Below, piece after piece: positions 40,592 to 52,673 of a stretch of DNA of 64,000 nucleotides. Within the stretch, counting starts at the first letter, position 1. The number at the start of each line of letters is the position of its first letter. The notes below the pieces were generated by a model, which made no database searches, was not told where the DNA came from, and was given only the letters and a program-made list of their open reading frames with translations. The translations under genes were made by a program, and so were the position numbers. Source of the DNA: Raphanus sativus (Eukaryota; Streptophyta; Magnoliopsida; Brassicales; Brassicaceae); contig NC_079516.1 of the NCBI RefSeq assembly GCF_000801105.2, positions 3,410,001 to 3,474,000 of the forward strand, given 5' to 3'.

Positions 40592-43220
40592 ATGGCTTTA
40601 CTCTCATCATGTTGGCTAATCATCGAATCCATAGTGATTCAAGATGGTTTCCTGAAATGGTCTTACATGAAATTATACATGCACCCTCTTGTTCTCTTTC
40701 TTTGCCAACTTCTTCTATGGCTCACTCTCTTCTTTTTATGGCTGGTCCCATACTTTCAATCGTCTTACAACTCCTTTTTATCCTTCTTGGTCACGTTCTC
40801 TAAGCTATTTAATCGTTTTCTTCGAGTTATTCTGAGTAGAAGGGAGGTTACTTATAATGTTGTGTCTATGCAAGAGATCAAGAACACCCATGCTAATTTG
40901 GAACTTTCTAGGAGAATTCATAATCCTGCTCCTTCCTTTAGCTTTTCGTTTAAAGATCAAGTTGATAGTCAGTTAAAGGTTCTTCTAATTCTCCAGGAAG
41001 GCAAGATTCTTGAAGATGAAGATTTGTGCTCTCAACTTGATCAAGAAGATGGTGTTGTTCATCATCTTGATGCTAAGGAAAGCAAGGGGGAAGAAGAAGA
41101 AGACACTATTGACTTTTTTGATGTCGTGAACGTGGAGAATAATCTTGACTTCGAACTTAAGACTTTGCCAATGGATCAAGAAAGTAAATGTCCTTTAGCC
41201 AAAGATGATGCTGATGATGATGATGAAAAAGATATTGTTAACTCAGACGTGGAGAGTGATCTATCTTCTCTAGAAGCTAGTGATAGAGATCAACCCTCTC
41301 CTTTCTCTATTTCAAGCTTTGATTCACAGCTACAAGATTCGACTGTGATGGAGAATCTAACTCATCAAGATGAAGATGATGAAACCAATGAAGTATACAA
41401 TCAATACTGCGAAAGAATGAAATGGTACGACATCCTCAGCCGCGATAGAACCTATGCACTAAGTAAGTCTTTTTTATTTACAGTTTATATCATATCATAA
41501 TTATTGTCACTGATGTTAAAATCCATTTTTGTTTCATTCCTATAAGGTGTGATGATGAACCAAGAAACGGCAAGTACCTTGAGCGTATGGGGAATAAAGG
41601 CAGAGAAGAGGCTAAAACAAAGCATTGAGAAGGATCTTGAGCTAGTTTATCTTGCTCAATCATGTTTATCATGGGAAGCTCTCCAGCATCAGTACATAAA
41701 AGTGGGAGATAGATTGAAAGCCTCTGATTCAGAAGGTGGGTCATATGACGATGATATCTCTAAAGAATTTCAGAAGTTTCAGGTTTTGTTAGAGAGATTC
41801 TTGGAAGATGAAAGGTGTGAAGGGAAAAGGGTATTGAGCTTTGTTCAAAGAAGGTTTGATCTCACGAGCTTCTTTCAAGTCCCAAGACTTTCAGGTAACT
41901 GATTCATTTTTTTTTAATTTATCATAAACATTCACATCATATCCCTATTAATAATACTAAGAATTTTCTATAAACTTATATATATGTATTACTTTTCTTG
42001 GTGGGTTACATCGTGTATGAATTGAGAGTTCATACTATATAGTTTTTAATTACGTTGGTTAGAATCATAGGAACCATAATCTCATTTTTATTATTATTAA
42101 TAAGATTATTCTACAATAAGTTGCGGTCAAAATATGAGTTTTAACAGGTTCCTTGACAATCAAAGAGTAATGACTAAGCTCCTTAAGAAACGTTTTAAAA
42201 TTTCAAGTAGCTTTCATTTTAGATGCGAAGAATCTATCAATTAGTTTTTAAAATAAATGTAAATAAATTTAATATCATACAATATGGAATTGTTATTTGC
42301 ATTTGTGATAGTCAAACTTCGGTTCAGAAATGTGTCGACATAATCCTTTGACGTATAAGTTGGTAGATATGTCACACAACTCACAAGAACACCCAACCTT
42401 ATCTTGAAGAATTGTCAACTAATATATGTTAACCAAAAAAAGTGTGCGTCCAGTATTCAAAGAAATGACAATGATTAAAATGTTCGATTCATTTTTTTTG
42501 AATTCGTCGTATAATTTCACATTACATCCTAGACTATATAAAACTATTTAAGTTATATGAAAAATTAGAATTTTATTTTAACTAAACTTAAATAGCTTTT
42601 TTGGTCAATGTTTTGGAATTTTAAGGATATAAAAGAAAGGGACCACATGAAGGTGAAGGAAGAGAAAGAAATGAGAAACAAGTGCTGAAAGCAATAGAGA
42701 GATGTATTACAGTCTTCTATGACTTTGTGAGAGCAGACATCAAGAGACCGTTTGTTTGGGAAAGACTTAAAACTTCACTCGTCAACTCTCCTCTTATGGA
42801 AGTGGAAGATCCTAGAGACATTAAACTTTTTCTTAGCCTAAAAAATTTACTCCAAAAGGTAAATCTTCCTAGTCTTTAACTTTTCCCAAATTTTTTTTTT
42901 AAAATTACTAAGAAAATTCCAAAATATTTGGATTTATGAAGAAGGAACAATCGTTGAAGGAGGTGCAAGGGAAGAAAAAGAAGAAGACTTGGTTTAAGAA
43001 GAAGAAATCTCATTACATGGAAGAAGATGAAACTGAGAATGATGAAAACTCTATGTTGCTAACATTTATAAAGATAGAGTTAAAGCTTGTGTCTAGAGTT
43101 TTACAAATGTCTTTAGTCTCATCTTCTCACCTCAAATGGTGTCAACACAAGCTCAACAACATTGATTTCAATGGTGGCAAAATCTCTAGAAATTCCTCAC
43201 CTGTTTTATTCCCATCTTGA
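40592..43220 (+). CDS. DUF1666 membrane protein (ribosomal-L34e-like superfamily annotation)
   Basis: Plant-specific DUF1666 protein of unknown function. Exons 40592-41462, 41547-41894, 42626-42858 and about 42942 (or 42945)-43220 give about 575 residues. A strongly hydrophobic N-terminal segment (about residues 28-60) holds one or two membrane helices. A long acidic linker with DDADDDDEKD follows. The conserved part begins NQYCERMKWYDILSRDRTYA, includes RRFDLTSFFQVPRLSG and FYDFVRADIKRPF, and ends LVSSSHLKWCQHKLNNID. The last acceptor is ambiguous by one codon because AAG repeats. Gene order suggests At3g01175. Confidence 0.82.
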
Positions 43221-43600
43221 TATTATAAAGTACTGTTTTCACTTGTAACCATTGTTTCACTTTGCCAAGTCTATCACTTTAGTGTTACCTTAGAGAGAGC
43301 GCAAACTTTTTTAAAAAGCTGACCCTTTACCACAAGGAGCTTACAAAGCATGCTAATTTGCCAAGCTCCAACATAGTTTTTTCACCAAATCTACAGAACT
43401 ATGCTTCTTTACAATTCCAAAAGACAGTTTACAGACAGTAAAAGAAAAAATAACTTTTTATGTATTAACCTCACCATTGATACTTAACCACAAGGAGCTT
43501 ACATAGCAGCTACACAACTATGCATCTTAACAATTCCAAAAGATAGATTCCTTTATAAACAACAGTATAAGACAAAAAAAGAACTTTTATTTTATTAACC

Positions 43601-45364
43601 TCACCATTGATACTTGGCAGCAACAAGAACTTCTTCATACTTCTCAGCAGCATTATCCCAACTCAAATCTTGTGTCATTCCTCTTCTCTGAAGCCCTTCC
43701 CAACTCTCCTTATACTCTCTATACGTCAACAAACAGTTCCCTAAAGCATGAATAAACTTACCTGCTTCCGCGCTATAAAACGTCCATCCAAGACCCGTTT
43801 CACTATACGGGTCAAACTGCTGAACCGTATCCCTCAACCCTCCCACCGCATGGACCACCGGAACGGTTCCATAGTTCACCGCGTAGAGCTGGTTTAGACC
43901 GCACGGTTCGAATCTAGAAGGCATCAGCAGAACGTCTGCACCAGCTGTTATCCTGTGAGCTGTTTTAACCGAGAACCATGCTTTGTCCCTGTACTGGTGC
44001 TCCATTTGTCTGAGGACTTCTTCAAAATCAGGTCTCCCTGTGCCTAACATAACCAGCTGAACATCCTGACTCATCATCCACGGAACCGCCTCAGTTATCA
44101 GATCAACACCTTTCTGGTGATCCAATCTTCCAATTAAAACGATCAGAGGAACATCTGGTCTAACAAAACCGAGCTCTCTCTGTAATGCAGCTTTACATTG
44201 AGGTTTACCAGTTACCAACGTTCAGAGTCTCCAAGGAATAGTTTGCATACTCATCAGAGTGCAAGTGATGATCAAATTTTGGTTTCCATTCTTTTGTATC
44301 GACCGTTCTTAAATCGTTTTATATGTGTGTATTTTATTACATAGATTTTGAAAATCTTATGGGTACACAAGATATTCTAAAGTTGTTTATGAGTATAAAT
44401 AAAGAAAATTACATCCTAATAACATTAGATATTAATAGAATGGTTGAATCCATGATAAGTAAACTTTTTCAATAACAAAGGTTATCATGGATTAAGACAC
44501 ATTAGCTGAGATCAGACGTACCTGATTATCTAATTTACGCTTTATGTTGATTATCTGATTATCTGAGTTAAATAAAACTAATCTGATTATCTAATTTATG
44601 CTTTCATGTTGAGTTAAATATAATTAACAGTGTTTGTTTTTTTTTTTTGAACAAACCTTCATTTCATTCATAAAACAAACTCAAACAGCAGAAAGTCTTA
44701 GCTAAGCCTCATTCATAAAACAAACTCAAACAACAGTGTTTGTTTATGTTTGAAATTACTGATTCAGAGTTATGTATATATACAAACAAATCAGGAACAT
44801 AACATGCTTTAATGACTAGAAACACACGTCTTTAAGCTTTCATCATGCAATAGTATGGTTCACTCAAACCAAAACCCTATGAATCCATCATGGATTATCC
44901 ATGTAGTTGATATGATAACTCCGTTTGCTGCCTTTGTATCTTGCCTGGCTCTGATTTTGGAGTAGTGGGTGGGGACTGCCTTTCAAACCGGTTCTTGGCC
45001 TAATGCTTTGCTGTTGACTCCTACACTGGAGACTACTACGCTAGACCAAGGTTTCCCATTATTAGCTACACTGGACGGTTTGTCTTTCTCAGGAGAGGTT
45101 TCCAGGGAAGAAGATTTCACAGAGACTGAGCTTAGTTTGCTTCTTCTCCAGGGGTGCGGTACCGAGAGGTGAAGTCTTAGCTTCTGGTTCTTTGTTCAAA
45201 GATGACTTGCCATAATTGCTTGGGCTAGCACTACCCTTTCCGTCCTCATCAGTATTTGCATTCACAGAAGAAGCATAGTCTTCATCGGCAGCAGAAGGTT
45301 TTCCATCGTCCAAGTTAGGAGTGCTGTCTTTTATAGATGAGACCAGCTTCCTGCTTTCAGCAAT
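43601..45364 (-). pseudogene. SS2: Starch synthase 2 (SSII) pseudogene, middle of gene deleted
   Basis: SSII elongates amylopectin chains in plastids. Here only two pieces remain. The 3' piece (43601-44305) covers the C-terminal GT5 lobe, with [33 protein letters not shown] and the end VLVAAKYQW. The 5' piece (about 44960-45364) covers the low-complexity region after the transit peptide (IAESRKLVSSIKDSTPNLDD, KSSLNKEPEAKTSPL). The N-terminal catalytic lobe with the KTGGL-type ADP-glucose loop is missing. A 7-base tandem duplication near 44215-44225 (ttggtaactggtaa) shifts the frame between ETLN and TGKP, four residues are lost from the RGWVGFSV stretch, and the 5' piece changes frame near 45120. 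The left break coincides with a dispersed repeat. Gene order matches At3g01180. Confidence 0.88.
44305..44481. repeat. Dispersed repeat copy 2 (about 180 bp), at the SS2 break
   Basis: Reverse-complement homologue of 3091-3270. Its edge (gttcttaaatcg) abuts the last recognisable SS2 codons, so this insertion or an associated deletion probably removed the middle of the gene. Confidence 0.65.
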
Positions 45365-45458
45365 CTAAAGAGTGACAAAACAGATGAAGTGAAGTCATGA
45401 GAGATTAAATATTTTTGAAAATAAATTTTAATACCATAAATATTCATCTGATATATTA

Positions 45459-46737
45459 AGGGAAATCGGCCAGAAAAATCACGAACTTTGTAGGAATTGC
45501 CAAAATAAACCTGTACTCGAGCCTGGCCAATAAAACACTGAACTTTCATTGACTTTTTCAGTTTATTAAGAAAATTACGATTGACTGACCAGATTAGCAC
45601 ACCGTTAACAGAGAGTTATGATAGTGTTAACTCACCGTTAATTATTGTCGTTTAACGAAATGACGTCGTTTCATGTAGATCTTTGTTAAGACAAAATCTC
45701 AAAACGACGTCGTTTAGTATAATTAAAATTGTTTTTGGTTGGACTCAAACCCATGCCCTCGGGGTTGTAGGTAGAGGTTTTTGCCATTGGGCTGGTGAAC
45801 TTTTTGGAATACTACTCTACTTATTTCTCTTTATTGATTAAAAGATCTGGATGTTTTGTTTAAGACAAAATCTCAAGACGACATCGTTTTATTTAATTAA
45901 AAGGATTTCGATTTTAAAAAATTTCTATTTAAATCTTCCAAAATCTTTATTTTTTCTTTAAATTTCGATTTTTTTTAAAAAAAATTGTTTTTAAGCTAGA
46001 TTTTGAAAAAAAAATTAAAAAAATTGAAAACTTTGGAAGATTTTTATTTTTTAAAGAAAAAAAGAATTATTTTTTTCTTCAAAATAAAAATCTTCCACAA
46101 TTTTCATTTAAAAAAAAAAAAATTTTGATTTAAATCTTCCCAAATTTTCATTTTTTTTTTAAAAAAATTGATTTCCTAAAAAAAAAATAAAAGTCTTCCA
46201 AAGTTTTCAATGTTTTTTAAAAAAAAATTCGATTTAAATCTTCCCAAATTTTCATTTTAAAAAAATCGATTTTTTAAAAATATATCAATTTTTAAAGCTA
46301 GATTTTGAATTTTTTTTTAAAAAAAATTGAAAACTTTTTAAGATTTTTATTTTCTTAAATAAAAAATAAAATTTTATTTTTCGAAGCCAATATAAAGAAC
46401 TTTGTTCGTCAATCTATTGTAAAGTCCACTAGCTGAGTGGCAAAAACCTGTTCCATTAAACACCAGTGCACGGGTTCGATCCTTAATGGAAGCACATTTT
46501 TTTAATAACATTTCTAATTGAAACTACGTCGTTTCATCTCTTTGTCTAACGACGTTTTAACGTCATCTAAATTATCTGTTATCTCTATTAACGGTATGCT
46601 AATCTAGTAAGTCAATCGTAACATTCTTAATAAACTGAAAAAGTCAATGAAAGTTCAGGATTTTATTGGCCAGCCAATATGTCCAGATTTGTTTTGGCAA
46701 TTCCTGCAAAGTTCGTATTTTTTTTGGCCGATTTCCC
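45459..46737. mobile_element. MULE-like element with ~200-bp terminal inverted repeats
   Basis: The outer ends read GGGAAATCGGCCA on both strands and stay similar for about 200 bp, including gaactttcattgactttttc. Flanks gatatatta (45450-45458) and gatatattt (46738-46746) match at 8 of 9 positions, as expected for an old 9-bp Mutator-type target duplication. The interior is T/A-rich with no transposase. Each arm carries a tRNA-like B-box motif. It sits just 5' of the remaining SS2 N-terminal exon. Confidence 0.78.
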
Positions 46738-46861
46738 GATATATTTGTGGTTCATCTGATAATGTTCTTGTTACACATTTTATTATCTGGTTGATAGTTG
46801 AACACCGTTCAATTTTTTTAAAAGATAGCTTTAAAATAAATAAAAAACATTTTAGACTTTG

Positions 46862-47538
46862 AAACATGAATTTATCCAACGACATTTTTTATTAACTAAC
46901 AGTTCGCAAACACTTTTAATGGTTGATATATATATAAACACGATTTTTGATAGTTCATGTAGTTTTATTGAATTTATTATAAAATATACACTAACACAAA
47001 GCTGCGAAAAAAATGCACTACGGGTAAAATTATGTTGAGATATGAATTGTTCCCTACATTACTCATAATGAGTTTCAGAAACAATATTCTTTAAAATTCA
47101 AAATTTGATCTCAACTTCTTAAAAAATTTGTCATGTACTTTTGCAAGCAAAAAACACATGGATATAAAGCTTATCAATTCAATGTTCATGCAACTCACCG
47201 AAACTTTTTATCTTTCAAAAAAAAAAACTCACTGAAACTTTTTCTTTTTAAACAGAAATATTTCTAATAAACTTATGTATTATCGAAGACTATACGTCGA
47301 GGAACCTACATGCACGATGGAAATGATAACTTAGATAAACGATTTTTATTCAGAACAATCCAATTTCCTTTTTAAAAAAGGTACAACTTACAAGGCTTAT
47401 TTGTCTGACAAATTAAATAAAAGTTCAAAAAAAAAAGACAAATTAAATACAGCATATTCCCAACAATCACATATAGAAGCAAACCACAACAAGAATCAAA
47501 CTCGGCTAGATATATGTTTTCATTCTTTTATAATCTCT
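46862..47538. other. Intergenic, AT-rich
   Basis: No trace of SS2 exon 1 or any other gene was recognised between the MULE-like element and peroxidase 27. Confidence 0.55.
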
Positions 47539-48744
47539 TTAATTAGGAACGCGACACATTTTACGAATCTCCCCGGCACGACCAGTAAGAACCCCGATCC
47601 GACCCATTTTCACCATTGAGACACCAAAGTCATGAAAGAAGGTTGACCCACGTGCCTGCTGCAAGACATAAGCCCTAGTCTTTGAGTTGTCCAACAGAGC
47701 AGCATCCGACTGGAAAAGCCCTCTTCTCTTTGCCACTAGCTTGAAGTAGCTCACGTCGAATGTCTTGAAACTTCCTGGATCCATCTCTAGAGCCGTCGTT
47801 GTATCGGTCGGCTTACATTTCTTCCTGAGGTTAGCTGCGTACTCTGAGTCCAAACTCGGGTCGCTGTCTCCTCTTCCGGTGAAGTTGTAAAGACGGTTTG
47901 TCATTAGAGGACAATGTCCCATCCCAATTGTGTGTCCACCTTTATATAAAAAAACATATAATTAATTTTCCATATATCAAACTAAAACAATTTCACTAGT
48001 CCGTACCTGAAAGGATGACTAAATCTTTCTCGTTGAGTCCCTTTGTACGGAAATCAGTGATAAGCTTGGCGATGTTATCAAAAGGTGATGGCAAGTTAAC
48101 CTCATTGATATTAGAAACCCTACCGTCTCTTCTCCCCGTTTCTACTTCCCATGTTGGTCCTTCAAGCTAAAGAAGTAACATATTTAATACAAAGAACTTT
48201 ATTAGTGTAGATATTCTAATGATTGATCATGTGAAGGTAACTTACTGCAACCATTGCGTCCCTAGCAATAAGGGCTAAGATATCAGAGCATGAAACTATG
48301 CCAGGACACACTTTTTCTAGAGCCGCCTTGGAATCGTCTATGATGCCAAACCCTCGAAGGCTTAGGTTAGGAACCGCATTCTTCTCGGCTTGATTGTTTG
48401 ATGAATCTAACAAGATTGATCCGTCACATCCCTGTTGATATTTTTGATTCACGATCATTAGACCATCGCTTCACCAACAGTGTTAAGAAAGTGCGACGTA
48501 GTGAAGTATATTAAAGTCAAGAGCCACTTACACGAACGAAGCAGTCGTGGAAGAACATTCTAAGCAAAGGAGCACCAAGCGTAGGAGCTTTCTTCATCGC
48601 AGCGAACACGACCTTTCTAACAATACCCTCGGCATGCGGGCATGTTTTGCCGTAGAAGCCTACTTTCAAGCCTTGTGCATTGGCTTCTGCTATCAACAAC
48701 ACTAAGAGAAAGCAAGAGACAACTAGTCGCTTCGATGCAACCAT
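47539..48744 (-). CDS. PER27: Class III secretory peroxidase
   Basis: Secreted haem peroxidase of the plant cell wall, oxidising phenolics or generating oxygen radicals with H2O2. Exons 48532-48744, 48246-48431, 48007-48166 and 47539-47939 follow the classical four-exon plan and give 319 residues. A signal peptide of about 23 residues ends at NAQ. The distal site [19 protein letters not shown] holds the catalytic Arg and His; the proximal haem ligand lies in [10 protein letters not shown]. The cysteines needed for four disulfides appear present. A TATA box lies about 80 bp upstream. Gene order fits At3g01190 (PER27). Confidence 0.93.
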
Positions 48745-48824
48745 TTTAAAAAAATTCTATTTAGCTTCTAGCTATCTAGCTTTTTTTGCTCGATTGGTGA
48801 TGAATTGTTGATGAAGACTGAAGG

Positions 48825-48832
48825 TATTTATA
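48825..48832 (-). promoter_or_regulatory. TATA box of PER27
   Basis: TATAAATA on the minus strand 81-88 bp upstream of the start codon, a good core-promoter position for this gene. Confidence 0.6.
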
Positions 48833-49163
48833 CTGAATTATGTAAACCGAAATTGTTATATTGTGAGAGTTTGTGGTTAGAACATTGATATTAAATTAAC
48901 ATCAAAATGTAGTTGACTATGATCGGTCTGCGGTGTCTTTTTGATGTTTGTTATGCTCAAATCATTGTTCACAGAAATTAAAATGAAGGCAAATTGACAA
49001 AAGTCATCCCTTGTTTGTGGATATACTATTTGTATGTTGGCATAGATATAATACTTATGTTTTTCTTTCAAATGCATGATGTGTACTGCCACCAGAACCA
49101 AATGACTGCCTAATTTTACAGAATCTCAGAAACACAACGTTAACTTTTGTGTTAACTATGGGG
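48833..49163. other. PER27 upstream region
   Basis: AT-rich promoter-flank sequence without recognised motifs apart from the TATA box. Confidence 0.5.
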
Positions 49164-49923
49164 TAGAGATGTTCAATCCGAATTCTGGTTTAATTTTTTT
49201 GGTTTTTTTTGTATTTCGATTTATAAAAATTAGGTACCATATTAATGTCATATGTATTTTGGTTTAGTTTAGTTTATATACTATCAGTTTTAGATTTATT
49301 CGGTTTTATGCCAAAATATAACTAATTTTCTTTTTGTAACAATTTTAGTTTATAAAATTATAAATCAAATTTATTAGAACATAATATATATTCTGTACTC
49401 TAAATTAAAACTGATTACTTTCTGTTTTATTTAATTATCAAAAATAAAAATAAGAAAAATTAAAATATCACGATATTATTAAATAAGGGAGGGGAAGGAC
49501 TTATTGTATTAGGGATTTGAAAGTTTTTTAGTTTTTTCTCTAAATAAGTATATTATAGCATAAATATTATCACTAAAATTTAAAATTATGTTTATCTAAT
49601 TTGATAAGAACAATAAAAACAAAATAATGTTTTAACTTAAATTTAAAATTATGTAAATTAATGGTTTAAATAAGAATATCATATTAATAAATAAATTATG
49701 TATTTATTATTCATTTTATTGTAAATTCACATATATTAATATTTTTTAATTAACCGGTTCTTGAGTTTATTCGGTTTTATCGATTTATATAATGAATCAT
49801 ATTCATATACCACAGTTTCTTACAAATAATTTTCATTCGGTTTTCTCAATATTACTATAACCAAATCATTTTCCATATTTTGGTTTGATTTTAATTGATT
49901 CAATTTTATGGTGAACATCCCTA
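49164..49923. mobile_element. hAT-like non-autonomous transposon
   Basis: The ends are TAGAGATGTTCA (left) and TAGGGATGTTCA (right, reverse complement), an imperfect terminal inverted repeat. A perfect 8-bp duplication ctatgggg flanks it (49156-49163 and 49924-49931), the hAT signature length. At 760 bp with no open frame it is a MITE-size deletion derivative. Confidence 0.82.
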
Positions 49924-49931
49924 CTATGGGG

Positions 49932-50501
49932 TGACAGAAAATATAAACTTTTTTTTGTCTGAAACAAGACAGAAAAGATAAACATATGTTTAAAATAGTA
50001 TAATAAACACTTGCAAGTATTTAATGAAATTTCTGTTATTAATCTTATCAAGTAGCTATTTACATGTAATCTTTGTCAATGAATTTTTTTTAATTATTGG
50101 ACGTTAACGCATCGTGTATAACATTTGTCAACGAAATGTTTGGGTTTTGGACGTTATCACAAACAATAATTTGATCCCACATGCATTATTTGCATGTTCT
50201 TCCAATTACAACCATCATTGACCGCTACGTTTTAACCTTTTCTCTAGGTGGCAAACGTCATGTCTTAGCATGCTATTACTCATGGGGATGAACAGATTAA
50301 CTATGAATCATAAAATCAAAAAACTCATAATCAAATAGAAATAATTTACAAAATTGACGTAGACGGTATTACTATGTCTATTAGCTATAGAAAAATTCGT
50401 GAAGGAATTCAAAAACGTCAACTTAATTAACTAACACATACAAGTTGCAGTTTGATGAAACTCTAGCAAACTGTTACCCACCTAAGGAAAGGAGTGATCG
50501 C
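49932..50501. other. Intergenic 3' of the PPDK regulatory protein gene
   Basis: AT-rich spacer with no recognised gene. Confidence 0.5.
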
Positions 50502-51803
50502 TTAGAAGCGTTTTGAGATACAAGGAACAGAAGTACTACTGTCGCTACCGTCATGGTAAAGCCGCAGAATCACAGCTGCGGTTTCTTCTATCGCTTTATT
50601 CGTCACATCTGCAACCGCAAAGAATAACTACGATGATATTGAATGATGAAAAAATAGTAAAATCAGAAAGCAACAGTTGTGACTGTTATTACCTATGACC
50701 GCCCATCCAGGGTTTTTCGCATAGATCTTTGAAGCGAAATCAAGTTCTTTCCGAACAAGATCGAAACCAGAGTATCTGTTCTCTCCTTCCGTATCCACCC
50801 CTAACGTTTTAGCTCTCGTTCTCCTAATCGCTTGCAACACAACAAGTTCAATCTTCAACGCAAAAACTTTCCTCGGTTCAACTTCGAATAGCGTCTTGGG
50901 CGGTTCCACACCCATCACAAACGGCACATTGGCGACCTTATACCCTTTCTGAGCAATATAAGTAGACAGCGGCGTCTTCCCCGTCCGGGAAACACCGACA
51001 AGAACGATATCAGCCTTGCCTAAGTTCTCGGGCAAAGTCCCATCGTCTTGCTTGATGGTGAACTCAATGGCTTCGATTCTTTTGAAATACGCATCGTTAA
51101 GAGTCTTGACCCTGCCGGGAGCTCCACGGGTGAGACCAGACGGAGAGACACCCAAGTGAGACGCTATCCCTTCGATGATCGGTCCCAAGATGTCAACAGA
51201 AAGCACTCCCAACTGATCACAAGCTTCTTTAGCGGATTTGGACATGGAAGGATTGGCTAAAGTGTAGAAACACATCGCCTTTTGCTTCGCCGCCTGATTT
51301 ATAATCTCTAACAGCTTCTCCTCATCCTCCACCTGTCCCCCAAGAATAAAAACAGAGTATCTCATAAAAACAGAGATCCCATAAAAACAGAGTATCTCAT
51401 TTTGATAAAAAGGATGAGACTTTGAGTGTTTAAGTACCCAAGAGAAGAGATGGGTATTGACAGAACATCCACGATTGACCAATCGATTCTCGAATTGGCC
51501 CAACGCGGCGTTGACGGAGTGCTCCGCCGTCCACCCTGTCCCGTCGGAGACCAAATATATAGACTTTCCCGCCGCCACGTCGTCGCCATCGATCGAAGAC
51601 GTCTTCCGATCAGCCTCCTCCGTCGTTGATTGACGGCGAGGTGCGTTGATCGGACGGTCGATCTTGGCGCCGGAGCGTAAAGCTCGGGCCATGGACCATC
51701 GGTTCAGTTTGGGACTAGCCTTCAGCTTCGGAGAGCAAGGACTCGAAGCTGCCAACGGAAACTCGGAATCAGGTTCGGGATGGGCTTGGTGTGAAGAACT
51801 CAT
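50502..51803 (-). CDS. RP2: Pyruvate, phosphate dikinase regulatory protein (DUF299)
   Basis: PPDK regulatory proteins switch pyruvate, phosphate dikinase off by ADP-dependent phosphorylation of its catalytic-domain threonine; some also reverse it. Exons 51438-51803, 50693-51332 and 50502-50608 give 370 residues. The DUF299 core is complete: [20 protein letters not shown] near the start, and a P-loop-like [11 protein letters not shown] with [17 protein letters not shown] after it. The N-terminal ~80 residues are Ser/Arg-rich but not a typical plastid peptide, which fits the Arabidopsis RP2 form reported as cytosolic. Intron 1 is 105 nt, a multiple of three and free of stops, so its retention would add 35 residues. 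Gene order fits At3g01200. Confidence 0.9.
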
Positions 51804-52673
51804 CGTGAGAAATGATCAAACAGATTTGTCTGTTTACTGTCTCTCTCTCCGTCTTTGTTACGCCGCTGGTTCAGTTCTTATCCAATCACGCCGCCCCAAA
51901 CGCATTTTTACCACTAAATTGACTTTTTTAACTTTTTAAGCGTTCTCGGTACCTTTTTGTTTAAAGGTTTTACCATTTGATCTTCATTTGATATTTGGGC
52001 TTTCAAACGCCCAGTTCAATCTAGTGGGGTCAAAAATCAATACATTGCTACTGAGGTTTTATGGTTGTCAGATGATTTGGGCCTTAATGCAAATAAGAGC
52101 CCATGTGGGTTGTGGAGGAAGAGATTGATCTACGTACATTTTTGCTTTTGCGCTTTTTCCGACTGATGTTACAAAAAAGAAAAAAAAAAGAGCTTCTTGT
52201 CTGAAAACACAATTATAAGGATTTTAAGGCATAAAGATTAAAGATGGTGGTGTTGAAAAAAAAAGGATTAAAGATGGTGGGGGATAACATCCTGAATATA
52301 TAATAGTACCATTTACATGCTATTCCCTCTATGTTGCAGATATAAATTTTAAAATATTGATGAACAAATAAATTATTATTACATGTAAGAAATGGATTAA
52401 TATATATGAATTACATAAGCCTAAAGCTAATTAATAAAAAAGGATACGTCCTAGAAACCTCCCCTAACATGATCCTTTCATCATTAGCTTTCTCTTTCTA
52501 TTTATATGAGGGGTTGATGATGAGAGATCCCCAAGAAGCTCCAAACTCATTTGTTATTGAACTCTAAATCTTTAAACAACAAAGCATTCATCATCACTAG
52601 CTTCTAACTTCACGTTTCAATAGAAAGCATATAAGTGATCAATCCTTGGTGGATTTCTCTTGTATATACATGT
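51804..52673. other. Intergenic / HB20 promoter region
   Basis: Spacer between the divergent RP2 and HB20 genes. A TATA-like TATTTATAT lies at 52499-52507. No other element was recognised. Confidence 0.5.

Noticed and set aside
45740..46495. True tRNA genes inside the MULE-like element
   Set aside because: Only box-like motifs are present; no acceptor stem or complete cloverleaf could be drawn.
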